DNA of 64,000 nucleotides, from assembly GCA_963842335.1 (NCBI GenBank), contig CAWJGF010000020.1, positions 62,001-126,000 of the forward strand, read 5' to 3'. This document shows positions 53,845 through 62,224 of this stretch, piece after piece (position 1 is the first letter of the stretch; each line of letters begins with the position of its first letter). The notes under the pieces were generated by a model. That model was not told where the DNA came from and searched no databases. It saw only the letters and a program-made list of their open reading frames with translations. The stretch is from PALSA-600 sp963842335. GTDB taxonomy: Bacteria; Actinomycetota; Thermoleophilia; Gaiellales; Gaiellaceae. Both the position numbers and the translations under genes were made by a program.

Positions 53845-54785
53845 GCTCGTTCCCCGTCACCAGGCTCAGACGGCTGCGCCGCACCGGGGCGCTGCGCGAC
53901 CTCGTCCGCGAGACGTCGCTCTCACTCGACGACCTCGTCCAGCCGCTCTTCATCGCACCCGCCGCGCTCCCGAACGAGCGGTTGCCCGGGCTCGCGCGCC
54001 ACACCGTCGACTCGGTGCTGCGGGAATGCGACGAGCTCGTGACGCTCGGGGTGAAGTCGGTGCTGCTCTTCGGGCTCCCGGAGGAGAAGGACGACGAGGG
54101 ATCCGGAGCGTGGATCGACGACGGCGTCGTCCAGCAGGCGTTGCGGGCGCTCCGTCCGCGGTTCCCCGAGCTGCTCCTCCTCACCGACGTCTGTCTCTGC
54201 GAGTACACATCGCACGGTCATTGCGGCGTGTTGCACGACGGCGAGGTCGACAACGACGCGACGCTCGAGCTGATTGCACGCACGGCGATGTCGCACGTGG
54301 ACGCCGGCGCCGACATCGTCTGCCCGAGCGACATGATGGACGGCCGTGTCGGTGCGATTCGCGAGCAGCTGCCGCTGACTCCTGTAATCGCGTACTCCGC
54401 GAAGTACGCATCGGCGTTCTACGGACCTTTCCGCGAGGTCGCCGACAGCGCGCCCTCGTTCGGCGACCGGCGCGGGTACCAGATGGATCCCGGCAACGTG
54501 CGCGAGGCCCTGCGCGAATGCGAGCAGGACATCGCGGAGGGCGCCGACATGATCATGATCAAGCCGGCACTTCCCTATCTCGACGTGATTCGCGCCGCGC
54601 GCGACCGTTTCGACCATCCACTCGCCGCGTACAACGTCAGCGGCGAGTACGCGATGATCAAGGCGGCCGCAGCCGCCGGCGACGTCGACGAGCGCGGGGC
54701 TGCGATCGAGTCGCTGACGGCAATCCGCCGCGCCGGCGCCGACGTCGTCTTCACCTACTGGGCAAAGGAGCTCGCCGGTTGGTAG
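53841..54785 (+). CDS. hemB: Porphobilinogen synthase (delta-aminolevulinate dehydratase) HemB
   Basis: Condenses two 5-aminolevulinates to porphobilinogen, for haem. The 314-residue enzyme has the zinc-site cysteines in LLLTDVCLCEYTSHGHCGVL (C-x-C-x7-C), so it is the zinc type. Schiff-base lysines are in VIAYSAKYASAFYGPFREVA and ADMIMIKPALPYLDVIRAAR, and RRGYQMDPGNVREALRECEQ is the family's substrate/metal block. The GTG start overlaps the AI-2E stop. It is followed by hemL after 2 bases. The haem product is used by the cytochromes in this region (qcrBC, cydAB). Confidence 0.96.
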   Translation: MSSFPVTRLRRLRRTGALRDLVRETSLSLDDLVQPLFIAPAALPNERLPGLARHTVDSVLRECDELVTLGVKSVLLFGLPEEKDDEGSGAWIDDGVVQQALRALRPRFPELLLLTDVCLCEYTSHGHCGVLHDGEVDNDATLELIARTAMSHVDAGADIVCPSDMMDGRVGAIREQLPLTPVIAYSAKYASAFYGPFREVADSAPSFGDRRGYQMDPGNVREALRECEQDIAEGADMIMIKPALPYLDVIRAARDRFDHPLAAYNVSGEYAMIKAAAAAGDVDERGAAIESLTAIRRAGADVVFTYWAKELAGW

Positions 54786-54787
54786 TC

Positions 54788-56029
54788 GTGCGGACCGAGC
54801 TCTGGCACCGGGCGAAGAAGCTGATCCCCGGCGGTGTCAATTCGCCGGTGCGGGCGATGCGGGGGGTCGGCCTCGACGAGCCGTTCTTCGTCGCTCGCGG
54901 TGACGGCGCCTACCTCGAGACGACCGACGGCAGGCGCCTGATCGACTGGGTGCAGTCGTGGGGCCCACTCATCTTCGGTCATGCCGACGCCGAGACCGTC
55001 GACGCGGTTCGTGACGCGGCCCTCGACGGCACGACGTTCGGCGCGCCGACAGAAGGCGAGGTCGACCTCGCCGCGGAGATCGTCGATGCGGTCCCCTCGG
55101 TCGAGCTCGTGCGTCTCGTCTCGTCGGGGACGGAGGCCGCGATGTCTGCGATCCGGCTCGCGCGCGGCTTCACGCGCCGCGACCGGGTGCTCAAGTTCGC
55201 CGGCTGCTACCACGGCCACGCCGACCAGTTCCTCGCGAACGCGGGTTCAGGCCTCGCAACGCTCGGCATTCCGGCGTCGCCCGGGGTGCCGTCCGGGGTG
55301 ACCGCCGACACGATCGTCGTCGACTACAACGACATCGAGGCCGCGGCCTCCGCCGTCGAGCAGTACGGCGAGGGGCTTGCTGCGATTCTCGTCGAGCCCG
55401 TCGCCGGGAACATGGGTTGTGTGCCCCCAGTGCCGGGCTTCCTGGAGGCGCTGCGGCTGCTCTGCGACGCCTCCGGCGCCCTGCTCGTCTTCGACGAGGT
55501 GATCTCCGGTTTCCGGGTCGGCCGCGGCGGCGCGCAGCAGCTCTACGGCGTCACCCCGGACCTGACCATCCTCGGGAAGATCGTCGGTGGCGGTTTGCCG
55601 CTCGCAGCGTTCGGGGGGCGCGCCGAAGTGATGCGCGAGCTTGCGCCCGCCGGGGCGGTGTACCAGGCCGGCACCCTCAGCGGGAACCCACTCGCGACGG
55701 CCGCGGGCCTGTCGGTCCTGCGCCGGCTTCGCGATCCCCAGATCTACGACGAGCTCGAGCGGCGCGCTGCGCGGCTCGCCGACGGGCTTGCACCGTTTGG
55801 TCGCGTCCAGCGCGTCGGCGCGATGCTGACGCTCTTCGCGGGCCGCGAAGAACCGGTCGTCCGGTTCGAGGAGTTCGAGACCGAGCGCTACGGCGAGCTC
55901 TTCCGCGGGCTGCTCGAACGGGGCATCTACCTCGCGCCGAGCCAGTACGAGTGCTTGTTCCCGTCACTGGCGCACGACGATGACGTGATCGACGAGACGA
56001 TCGCAGCGGTGGCCGATGTCCTCGGCTGA
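54788..56029 (+). CDS. hemL: Glutamate-1-semialdehyde 2,1-aminomutase HemL
   Basis: A PLP enzyme that makes 5-aminolevulinate from glutamate-1-semialdehyde. 413 residues: KKLIPGGVNSPVRAMRGVGL at the start, RLVSSGTEAAMSAIRLARGF, KFAGCYHGHADQFLANAGSG, FDEVISGFRVGRGGAQQLYG with the PLP Asp, and LTILGKIVGGGLPLAAFGGR with the Schiff-base Lys, then YQAGTLSGNPLATAAGLSVL. GTG at 54788 matches the family N-terminus; a TTG three codons upstream is also possible. It is in an operon with hemB, supplying the substrate of the preceding enzyme's reaction. Confidence 0.95.
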   Translation: MRTELWHRAKKLIPGGVNSPVRAMRGVGLDEPFFVARGDGAYLETTDGRRLIDWVQSWGPLIFGHADAETVDAVRDAALDGTTFGAPTEGEVDLAAEIVDAVPSVELVRLVSSGTEAAMSAIRLARGFTRRDRVLKFAGCYHGHADQFLANAGSGLATLGIPASPGVPSGVTADTIVVDYNDIEAAASAVEQYGEGLAAILVEPVAGNMGCVPPVPGFLEALRLLCDASGALLVFDEVISGFRVGRGGAQQLYGVTPDLTILGKIVGGGLPLAAFGGRAEVMRELAPAGAVYQAGTLSGNPLATAAGLSVLRRLRDPQIYDELERRAARLADGLAPFGRVQRVGAMLTLFAGREEPVVRFEEFETERYGELFRGLLERGIYLAPSQYECLFPSLAHDDDVIDETIAAVADVLG

Positions 56030-56459
56030 GCTGATCGCAGCCGGCGCCCGGTCGGAGAGCGAGGTCTGGGCCCGTGCGCTCCGGGCCGCCCCCGAGTGGG
56101 AGCCCGTGTTCTCGCCGCTTGCCCCGAGCCAGCTGGCGCTCGGCGTCGAGACCGTCTACGAGGCCTATCTCGTCCACTACGGCGTGCCGCGCCTCTTCGA
56201 CGCGCCGGATCCCGACGAGGCGATCCTGCTCGGCGATTACCTGTACGCGCACGGGCTCGTGCGCATCGCCGAGTGCGGTGGCGTCGCCGCGGTCGCGACG
56301 ATGGCCGAGCTGATCTCGCGCTGCGCCGCTTCGCGGGCCGACGAGGTCGGCGGAGACGGCGACGCGTGGGTCGCGGCCATGCGCGCGCTCGGTGGCGATC
56401 CCGGGGCGGACGCCGGCGACGCGCTCGCACGGCACTCCGCCCGCACCGCACTGCGCTAG
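56016..56459 (+). CDS. Helical protein of unknown function, polyprenyl-synthase-like remnant
   Basis: A 147-residue all-helical acidic protein starting with an ATG 14 bases inside hemL. The segment ILLGDYLYAHGLVRIAECGG followed by VAAVATMAELISRC resembles the middle of trans-isoprenyl diphosphate synthases (LLGDYLYA-A...A), but the DDxxD metal-binding motifs are absent and the protein is half length. It may be a non-catalytic partner of a polyprenyl synthase for menaquinone side-chain synthesis, as HepS-type subunits are; inference from context. I do not recognise a named family. Confidence 0.6.
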   Translation: MSSAELIAAGARSESEVWARALRAAPEWEPVFSPLAPSQLALGVETVYEAYLVHYGVPRLFDAPDPDEAILLGDYLYAHGLVRIAECGGVAAVATMAELISRCAASRADEVGGDGDAWVAAMRALGGDPGADAGDALARHSARTALR

Positions 56460-56484
56460 CACCACACTCCGCTAGAGTCGCGCC

Positions 56485-56640
56485 ATGATCTTCGACGCCG
56501 CCAGCGAGGGCACGCATGTGATTCTGGGCATGCTGGCCGTCGGACTGATCTTCCTCGTCGTGATCCTGATCGGCGAGTTCACGCACTGGGCCGGCAGCCG
56601 CCGCGCCGAGCGCAAGCGCGCCCGGCGCACGGCGTACTAA
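56485..56640 (+). CDS. 51-residue single-pass membrane protein
   Basis: A short gene: ATG at 56485 in CGCCATGATC and stop TAA at 56638-56640. The product has one hydrophobic helix, ILGMLAVGLIFLVVILIGEF, with a short N-terminus (MIFDAASEGTHV) and a basic tail (HWAGSRRAERKRARR). Codon use and third-position GC are normal. It lies 25 bases after the preceding gene in the same direction and could be a small accessory subunit of a membrane complex. Function unknown. Confidence 0.6.
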   Translation: MIFDAASEGTHVILGMLAVGLIFLVVILIGEFTHWAGSRRAERKRARRTAY

Positions 56641-56650
56641 CCCGAACTTC

Positions 56651-56848
56651 TTAGCGGCACCCGCCGAGCACTTCGACGAGCCTGCCTTGCACCCGCTCGA
56701 GCTCGCGCGTGTGCGCGTCGAGCTCCTCCGGGCTCGCGCCGCGTCCGGCGAGCACCTGCCGGACGAGCACGAGACCGCGGGCGTGCAACAGTAGGTCGTC
56801 GACCTGGCGGTCGAGCACCACCCCGTCGGTTCCGAGCGTACGTGTCAT
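56651..56848 (-). CDS. 65-residue protein co-transcribed with an MFS exporter
   Basis: The ATG at 56846-56848 overlaps the TGA of the upstream MFS gene (ATGA). The product is soluble, charged and probably helical: GTDGVVLDRQVDDLLLHARG, then ELDAHTRELERVQGRLVEVL. It ends 10 bases from the convergent small membrane-protein gene. I do not recognise a family. The translational coupling argues that it is a real gene. Confidence 0.5.
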   Translation of the reverse strand: MTRTLGTDGVVLDRQVDDLLLHARGLVLVRQVLAGRGASPEELDAHTRELERVQGRLVEVLGGCR

Positions 56849-58320
56849 GCTGCCTCCCTGATTGTCTCGAGCTGCCGGTCGCCTGAGCTCTCCTCAGGAA
56901 TCGTCTCGCGGCGGTGCGAGACGCGCATTGCCGGAGTCAGGAGCGCAGCGCCGAGTGCGAGCACGGCGAGCGTCCCGAAGGCAATGCGGTAACCGTGGGT
57001 TGTCGCGGCGGCCGCCGAGACGCCTGCCGACGCGTGTCCGGCATAGGTCGTCGCGATCGTCGTGATCGCGGCGAGCCCGATCGCGCCACCGATCTGACGG
57101 CTCGTGTTCACGAGCCCCGATGCGATCCCGGCGTCGCGGCCCGGGACACCGGCGAGTGCGGCGATCGTGACGGCGACGAAGGAGACGCCGATTCCGACCC
57201 CGATGAGAATGAACGAGGGCAGCAGATCCGTGACGTAGTGGCCGTGCACCGGCAGCCGGGCGAGCAGCGCTTCCGATGCTGCGGCGAACAGCAGGCCGGT
57301 TGCCAGCACGCGCCGCGCGCCGAACCGCGTCACGAACCGCTGTGCGACGTTCGAGGTGACGGCCACGGTGCCCGCGATCGCCGTGAAGGCGAGACCGGTG
57401 CGCGCCGCGGAGTAGTGCAGGACCTGCTGGAGGTAGAGCGTCAGCAGGAAGAACTGCGAGAACGCGATCGACGCGATGATCGCGGTGATCAGGTTGGCGA
57501 TGCCGAGCGTCGTGCCCCGGAAGACCTCGAAGGGCAGGAGCGGCGCTTCGGCTCGCAGTTCGATCGCGACGAACGCCGCGGCGAGAACGATGGAAGCTCC
57601 GATGAGCGACACCGTCGAGACGCTGCCCCACCCGCTCTGCGTTGCACGTGTGAGAGCAAAGACGAGCAGCATCAGCGAGGCGGTGATGGTCGTGGCCCCG
57701 GCGACGTCAAAGTGCCGGCTCGTGCTCTCGGCGCGGCTCTCGGCGATCCTGCGCGGGGCAAGTGCAATGAGGGCCAGGCCGACCGGCACGTTGATGTAGA
57801 AGACCCACGGCCAGTCGAAGTACGACGTCAGCACGCCGCCGAGCAGAACGCCGACCGCCGCGCCGCTGCCGGATGCGGCGCCCCAGATGCCGAGCGCGAG
57901 GTTTCGCTCGCGGCCCTCGCGGAAGGTCGTCATCAGCAATGACAGGCCGGCCGGCGCGAACAGCGCGCCGCCCAGGCCCTGAAGCCCGCGGAACGCGACG
58001 AGCGACGCCGCCGACCACGCCAGGCCGCTAAGGGCGGACGCGATGGTGAAGAGCGTGATGCCCGTGACGAAGACGCGGCGGCGGCCGAAGAGGTCGGCGA
58101 TGCGGCCGCCGAGGAGCAGGAAACCGCCGAAGACGATCGCATAGGCGCTGATTACCCATTGCAAGCTGGCCTCGGAAAAGTGAAGATCGGACTTGATCGT
58201 CGCGAGCGCGACGTTCACGATCGAGATGTCGAGCACGACCATGAACTGCGCGGCGACGACCAACGCGAGCACCACCCAGGGATTCGAGCGACGGGCGAAC
58301 GTGATTGAGGAACTAACCAT
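56845..58320 (-). CDS. MFS multidrug exporter, DHA2 (EmrB/QacA) family
   Basis: A 491-residue, 14-helix exporter. Helix 1 with motif D1 is LVVAAQFMVVLDISIVNVAL; motif A follows helix 2, LLLGGRIADLFGRRRVFVTG; motif C in helix 5 is APAGLSLLMTTF..GAASGSGAAVGVLLGGVLTS. The second half has ISFVAVTIAALAGVPGRDAG then IASGLVNTSRQIGGAIGLAA, typical of EmrB/QacA. A MarR regulator is divergent, with a palindrome between them, the usual arrangement for a drug-inducible exporter. No frame breaks. The substrate cannot be told. Confidence 0.92.
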   Translation of the reverse strand: MVSSSITFARRSNPWVVLALVVAAQFMVVLDISIVNVALATIKSDLHFSEASLQWVISAYAIVFGGFLLLGGRIADLFGRRRVFVTGITLFTIASALSGLAWSAASLVAFRGLQGLGGALFAPAGLSLLMTTFREGRERNLALGIWGAASGSGAAVGVLLGGVLTSYFDWPWVFYINVPVGLALIALAPRRIAESRAESTSRHFDVAGATTITASLMLLVFALTRATQSGWGSVSTVSLIGASIVLAAAFVAIELRAEAPLLPFEVFRGTTLGIANLITAIIASIAFSQFFLLTLYLQQVLHYSAARTGLAFTAIAGTVAVTSNVAQRFVTRFGARRVLATGLLFAAASEALLARLPVHGHYVTDLLPSFILIGVGIGVSFVAVTIAALAGVPGRDAGIASGLVNTSRQIGGAIGLAAITTIATTYAGHASAGVSAAAATTHGYRIAFGTLAVLALGAALLTPAMRVSHRRETIPEESSGDRQLETIREAA

Positions 58321-58334
58321 CTATCTCCCTTCCA

Positions 58335-58357
58335 TATCGTGGAGATTTACAACGATA
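58335..58357. promoter_or_regulatory. Inverted repeat in the MFS/MarR divergent promoter
   Basis: TATCGT at 58335-58340 and its exact complement ACGATA at 58352-58357 are separated by 11 bases. The whole 75-base gap between the two start codons is AT-richer than the flanks. The site is 15 bases upstream of the exporter's ATG and 38 bases before the regulator's. This is a plausible operator for the MarR repressor, which could control both genes. Confidence 0.6.
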
Positions 58358-58395
58358 GCACATCACCACTCTAGGACGAGCTACACTTCAGGCCG

Positions 58396-58908
58396 ATGAG
58401 CACTCCCCTCTCCAACCCGATGGTCAAGCTCGGTGTGAGACCGCCGTACGAGCTCGTCTGCAGCACGGCGTTCCTGCTCAAGCGGCTCGGCTGGGCGATC
58501 AAGGACCGCACGGTCGAGGCGTTCGAGGCCGCCGGGGAGAGCGCCTACCACTACTCGGTTCTGGCCGTGCTCGAGGAGAGCCCGCGCGAGACGCAGGCGA
58601 CGATCGCCGACGCCCTCGGCTACGACCGCAGCTGGCTCGTCGGCCTGCTCGATGAGCTCGAGGAAGCCGGCCTGATCGAGCGGCGGCGCGACCCGGCCGA
58701 CCGCCGGCGCCATCTCGTCAGCCTCGAGCCGGAGGGGAAGAAGAAGCTCGCGGAGCTCCGCGCGATCTCGAAGGGTGTCGAGGAGGAGTTCCTCGGCCCG
58801 CTCGATCCTGAGGCACGCGAGCAACTGCACGCCGTGCTCCTGCAGCTCGCCGCGCACCATGACCCGCGGTACGCGCCCGGCAACGGGCACACGCCACCGG
58901 TCGTCTAG
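58396..58908 (+). CDS. MarR family transcriptional regulator
   Basis: A 170-residue MarR/SlyA regulator. The wing helix-turn-helix is ESPRETQATIADALGYDRSW followed by LVGLLDELEEAGLIERRRDP and ADRRRHLVSLEPEGKKKLAE, the standard DxRxR wing. The N-terminal dimerisation helices include AFLLKRLGWAIKDRTVEAFE. ATG start. Divergent from the DHA2 exporter and probably its repressor, released by a toxic ligand. Intact frame. Confidence 0.92.
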   Translation: MSTPLSNPMVKLGVRPPYELVCSTAFLLKRLGWAIKDRTVEAFEAAGESAYHYSVLAVLEESPRETQATIADALGYDRSWLVGLLDELEEAGLIERRRDPADRRRHLVSLEPEGKKKLAELRAISKGVEEEFLGPLDPEAREQLHAVLLQLAAHHDPRYAPGNGHTPPVV

Positions 58909-58961
58909 CGCCTCGTCTAGACGCGCCTCCGTAGACACGCACCTCAATAGACTGAGCGCCG

Positions 58962-60458
58962 ATGCCGACCCGCGACCTGCGCGAGTGGATCGCGCTCCTC
59001 GAGCGCGAAGGAGAGCTCGTCCGTGTCGCGGCCGAGGTCGACCCGCATCTCGAGATCACGGAGATCGTCGACCGCACGGTCCGCGCCGGCGGGCCGGCTT
59101 TGCTCTTCGAGCATCCTGCGGGCCGCGCGATCCCGCTTCTCGTCAACCAGTTCGGGACCGAGAGGCGCATGTGCCTCGCGTTCGGTGTCGAGCAGCTGGA
59201 CGACATCGCCGAGAAGCTCGGTGACATCCTCGAGATGCAGCCGCCCGAGGGGCTCGCTGCGAAGGTCCGCGGCCTGAGGACGCTGAAGTCGATCGCCGAC
59301 TCACGGCCGAAGCTCGTGAAGCGCGGCGTGTCGCAGGAGATCGTTCTGACCGGCGACGACGTCGACCTGGGCCGCCTGCCGGTGCAGACGTGCTGGCCCG
59401 GCGACGCGGGACCGTTCATCACGCTGCCGGCGGTGATCACCCGCGATCCGCGCACCGGCCAGAGGAATGTAGGCATGTACCGCATGCAGGTGCTCGGCCC
59501 GCGTTCGACGGCGATGCACTGGCAGATCCACAAGGACGGCCGGGCCGACTACCTCTTCTCGGAAGGGCGTATGGAGGTGGCCGTTGCACTCGGGCTCGAC
59601 CCGATCAGTGCCTACTCGGCGAGCGCGCCTCTGCCGAAGCACATCGACGAGTTCATGCTCGCGGGCTTCCTCCGCGACTCCCCGGTCGAGTTGGTCAAGG
59701 GAGTGAGCGTCGACCTCGAGGTTCCGGCTGCGGCCGAGATCGTGCTCGAGGGCTACATCGACAAGGACGACTTGACGAGCGAAGGGCCGTTCGGCGATCA
59801 CACGGGCTACTACACGCCGGCCGAGCAGTTCCCGGTCTTTCACATCACCGCGATGACCATGCGGCGCGATGCGGTGTACCCCTCGATCGTCGTCGGCAAG
59901 CCGCCGCAGGAAGACGCATGGCTCGGCAAGGCGACCGAGCGCATCTTTCTCCCCGCCGTGCGGATGACCGTGCCCGAGATCGTCGACTACGACCTGCCGG
60001 TTGCCGGAGCGTTCCACAACCTGGCGATCGTCTCGATCAAGAAGGCATTCCCGGGCCACGCGCGCAAGGTGATGCACGCGATCTGGGGTCTCGGGATGCT
60101 CAGCCTGACGAAGGGGGTTGTCATCGTCGATCAGCATGTCGACGTCCACGACTACGAACAGGTGATGTTCTACGTCGGCGCGAACGTCGATCCGAAGCGC
60201 GACATCGTGATCACCGAAGGCCCGCTCGACCACCTCGACCACGCGCCGACACTCCAGTTCATCGGCGGGAAGATCGGCATCGACGCCACGGCCAAGGGGC
60301 CTGCCGAAGGGGCCCGCGAGTGGCCGGCGGAGATCGAGATGACCGACGAGGTGCGAGGCCTCGTCGACCGCCGCTGGGCCGAATATGGACTGGAGACGGT
60401 TCTCCCGGCATCGAACGGCGGGATGCGTCAGAGTTCGCGCCGCCTGTTACGACGTTGA
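58962..60458 (+). CDS. UbiD family prenyl-FMN decarboxylase (menaquinone pathway candidate)
   Basis: A 498-residue UbiD-type decarboxylase needing prenylated FMN. REWIALLEREGELVRVAAEV at the start, NVGMYRMQVLGPRSTAMHWQ and KDGRADYLFSEGRMEVAVAL hold the cofactor-binding part; EGPFGDHTGYYTPAEQFPVF carries the catalytic Glu, and KATERIFLPAVRMTVPEIVD follows. A UbiX homologue that makes the cofactor is four genes downstream. In futalosine organisms a UbiD protein decarboxylates the prenylated 1,4-dihydroxy-6-naphthoate, and mqnD is present in this window, so that role is probable. It could also act on an aromatic acid. The last residues (GMRQSSRRLLRR) may be strain-specific. Confidence 0.9.
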   Translation: MPTRDLREWIALLEREGELVRVAAEVDPHLEITEIVDRTVRAGGPALLFEHPAGRAIPLLVNQFGTERRMCLAFGVEQLDDIAEKLGDILEMQPPEGLAAKVRGLRTLKSIADSRPKLVKRGVSQEIVLTGDDVDLGRLPVQTCWPGDAGPFITLPAVITRDPRTGQRNVGMYRMQVLGPRSTAMHWQIHKDGRADYLFSEGRMEVAVALGLDPISAYSASAPLPKHIDEFMLAGFLRDSPVELVKGVSVDLEVPAAAEIVLEGYIDKDDLTSEGPFGDHTGYYTPAEQFPVFHITAMTMRRDAVYPSIVVGKPPQEDAWLGKATERIFLPAVRMTVPEIVDYDLPVAGAFHNLAIVSIKKAFPGHARKVMHAIWGLGMLSLTKGVVIVDQHVDVHDYEQVMFYVGANVDPKRDIVITEGPLDHLDHAPTLQFIGGKIGIDATAKGPAEGAREWPAEIEMTDEVRGLVDRRWAEYGLETVLPASNGGMRQSSRRLLRR

Positions 60459-60500
60459 CCGGACCCCTGTTTTACCGCTTGAATCCAGCCTGAGCCCGCG

Positions 60501-61427
60501 TTGCAGCCTCAAGACGAACATCCGCACGTTCCTGGCCCCAGTATCTGGCCGGTCGGCTTCGCCATCGGGGTCGTCGTGCTGCTCATCGGCCTGATCGTCT
60601 CCGTCTGGATCGCCGTCGTGGGTGCGGTGATCGCCCTCGCGTTCGGTTTCGTCTGGGTGCGCGACCTCACGACCGACACGGCGCTCGTCGATGCGCCCGA
60701 CGTTCCGGCCGAGACGGCGACCGGTCCGCCCGCGCACCCGCCGGACGGCGGCGATGCGATGACCGAGACCGAGGAGGGTGAGCGCTACCCGCGGAACAAG
60801 TTTCTCGAGGCATCCACGCTCGGGCTCGGAGCTCTCCTCGGCGGTCTGATCACGGTGCCCGCGATCGGCTTCATGGTCGCGCCTGCGTTTCTGAAGCAGG
60901 GCGAGAAGGATCACAACATCGGGCCGCTCCACGCCTTCCCGGACGGGAAGTTCGTCGTGGCCACGTTCATGCTCAACGCCTCGCAGGGCGAGGTCTCGCG
61001 CCGCACTGCGTTCGTTCGCTCGAACGGGCCGCTGAACGGCCTGCCGAGCTTCACCATCATCTCGAACCACTGCGCGCACCTCGGCTGCCCCGTGCAGCCG
61101 AACGGCCCGCTCAACCTCGCGGCGACGACGCACTCGCGTGACGTGACGCTGATCCCGGCGATCTCGATCGCCGGCTTCGGGTGCCCGTGCCACGGCGGCC
61201 AGTACGACACCGAGGGCAACCGGGTGTCCGGCCCGCCGGTACGCGCGCTCGACCGCTACTCGTTCTCGATCCGCGACGGGAACCTGTTCATCGGCCAGCC
61301 GTTTGCGGTCGCGAAGGTCAAGGGAGTGGGGGCAGACGCGAAGATCTACAAGCAGACGTTCGCGTTCCCCGGTGAGCATGTCGACGGCATCGAGTCGTGG
61401 CTCTACCCGATCCAGCCCCCACACTGA
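60501..61427 (+). CDS. qcrA: Rieske [2Fe-2S] subunit of the menaquinol:cytochrome c reductase, QcrA
   Basis: A 308-residue Rieske protein. Cluster ligands: IISNHCAHLGCPVQPNGPLN (C-x-H) and AGFGCPCHGGQYDTEGNRVS (C-x-x-H). Unlike the short Bacillus form it has two extra N-terminal helices (WPVGFAIGVVVLLIGLIVSV; VGAVIALAFGFVWV) before the anchoring helix FLEASTLGLGALLGGLITVP, as in actinobacterial QcrA. The TTG start is near the UbiD gene end. The stop shares one base with the qcrB start. It transfers electrons from menaquinol to the c-type haem. Confidence 0.92.
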   Translation: MQPQDEHPHVPGPSIWPVGFAIGVVVLLIGLIVSVWIAVVGAVIALAFGFVWVRDLTTDTALVDAPDVPAETATGPPAHPPDGGDAMTETEEGERYPRNKFLEASTLGLGALLGGLITVPAIGFMVAPAFLKQGEKDHNIGPLHAFPDGKFVVATFMLNASQGEVSRRTAFVRSNGPLNGLPSFTIISNHCAHLGCPVQPNGPLNLAATTHSRDVTLIPAISIAGFGCPCHGGQYDTEGNRVSGPPVRALDRYSFSIRDGNLFIGQPFAVAKVKGVGADAKIYKQTFAFPGEHVDGIESWLYPIQPPH

Positions 61428-62224
61428 TGGCGACGCGCCCAGCAACGAAGAAGCACCCCGTCCAGGACGCGATCCTGTACCCGCTCGACTGGTTGGAGGA
61501 GCGCTCCGGTCTCGTCGGCGGTGTCAAGTACTTCCTCTTCCGGAAGGTGCCAGGGGACATCAACTGGTTCCAGACGCTTGGGTCGGCGACCCTCACCGCG
61601 TTCCTCGTTCAGGCACTGACGGGCGTGATCCTCGCGATGTACTACAAGCCCGACCCGCAGAACGCGTACTCGTCGATCCAGCACATCACGAACGACGTCT
61701 TCGCGGGTTGGCTCGTGCGCGGCATGCATCGCTGGGGTGCGTCGGTCTTCATCATCCTGATGTTCATGCACATGGGCCGCGTGTTCCTCTTCGGCGCCTA
61801 CAAGTACCCACGCGAGCTGAACTGGATCATCGGCGTGCTGCTGCTCGCCATGGGGCTCGGCGAGGGGTTCACCGGCTATCTGCTGCCCTGGGACCAGACG
61901 GCGTACTGGGCGACCGTCGTCGGCATCAACATCAACGGCAGCGCACCCTTCCTCGGCCCCTTCATAGCCCAGTTCCTGCAAGGTGGGACGTACATCAACG
62001 GGGACACGCTGTCGCGGTTCTACTCGATCCACATGCTGCTGATCCCGGGCGCGATCTTCGCGCTGATCGGCTTACACCTGTATCTCGTGATCCGCCTCGG
62101 TGTCACCTCGCCGCCGTGGTCGAAGGAAGCCGCAGGCTCAGGGCCGCTCGTCGACCCGGCCACGAACGGCGCCGGACGCTCGGGCCTCACCCGCCCGGCT
62201 CCGCGGAAGGACGCGCGTGGCTAG
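61427..62224 (+). CDS. qcrB: Cytochrome b (b6-type N-terminal half) subunit QcrB
   Basis: A 265-residue cytochrome b6-like protein with four helices and the four haem-ligating His: GWLVRGMHRWGASVFIILMF with MHMGRVFLFG, and FYSIHMLLIPGAIFALIGLH then LYLVIR. The quinol-site region and GFTGYLLPWDQTAYWATVVG are conserved. The C-terminal half found in fused cytochrome b is missing here and is supplied by the next gene, as in the Bacillus qcrABC system. ATG start sharing a base with the qcrA TGA. Confidence 0.94.
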   Translation: MATRPATKKHPVQDAILYPLDWLEERSGLVGGVKYFLFRKVPGDINWFQTLGSATLTAFLVQALTGVILAMYYKPDPQNAYSSIQHITNDVFAGWLVRGMHRWGASVFIILMFMHMGRVFLFGAYKYPRELNWIIGVLLLAMGLGEGFTGYLLPWDQTAYWATVVGININGSAPFLGPFIAQFLQGGTYINGDTLSRFYSIHMLLIPGAIFALIGLHLYLVIRLGVTSPPWSKEAAGSGPLVDPATNGAGRSGLTRPAPRKDARG

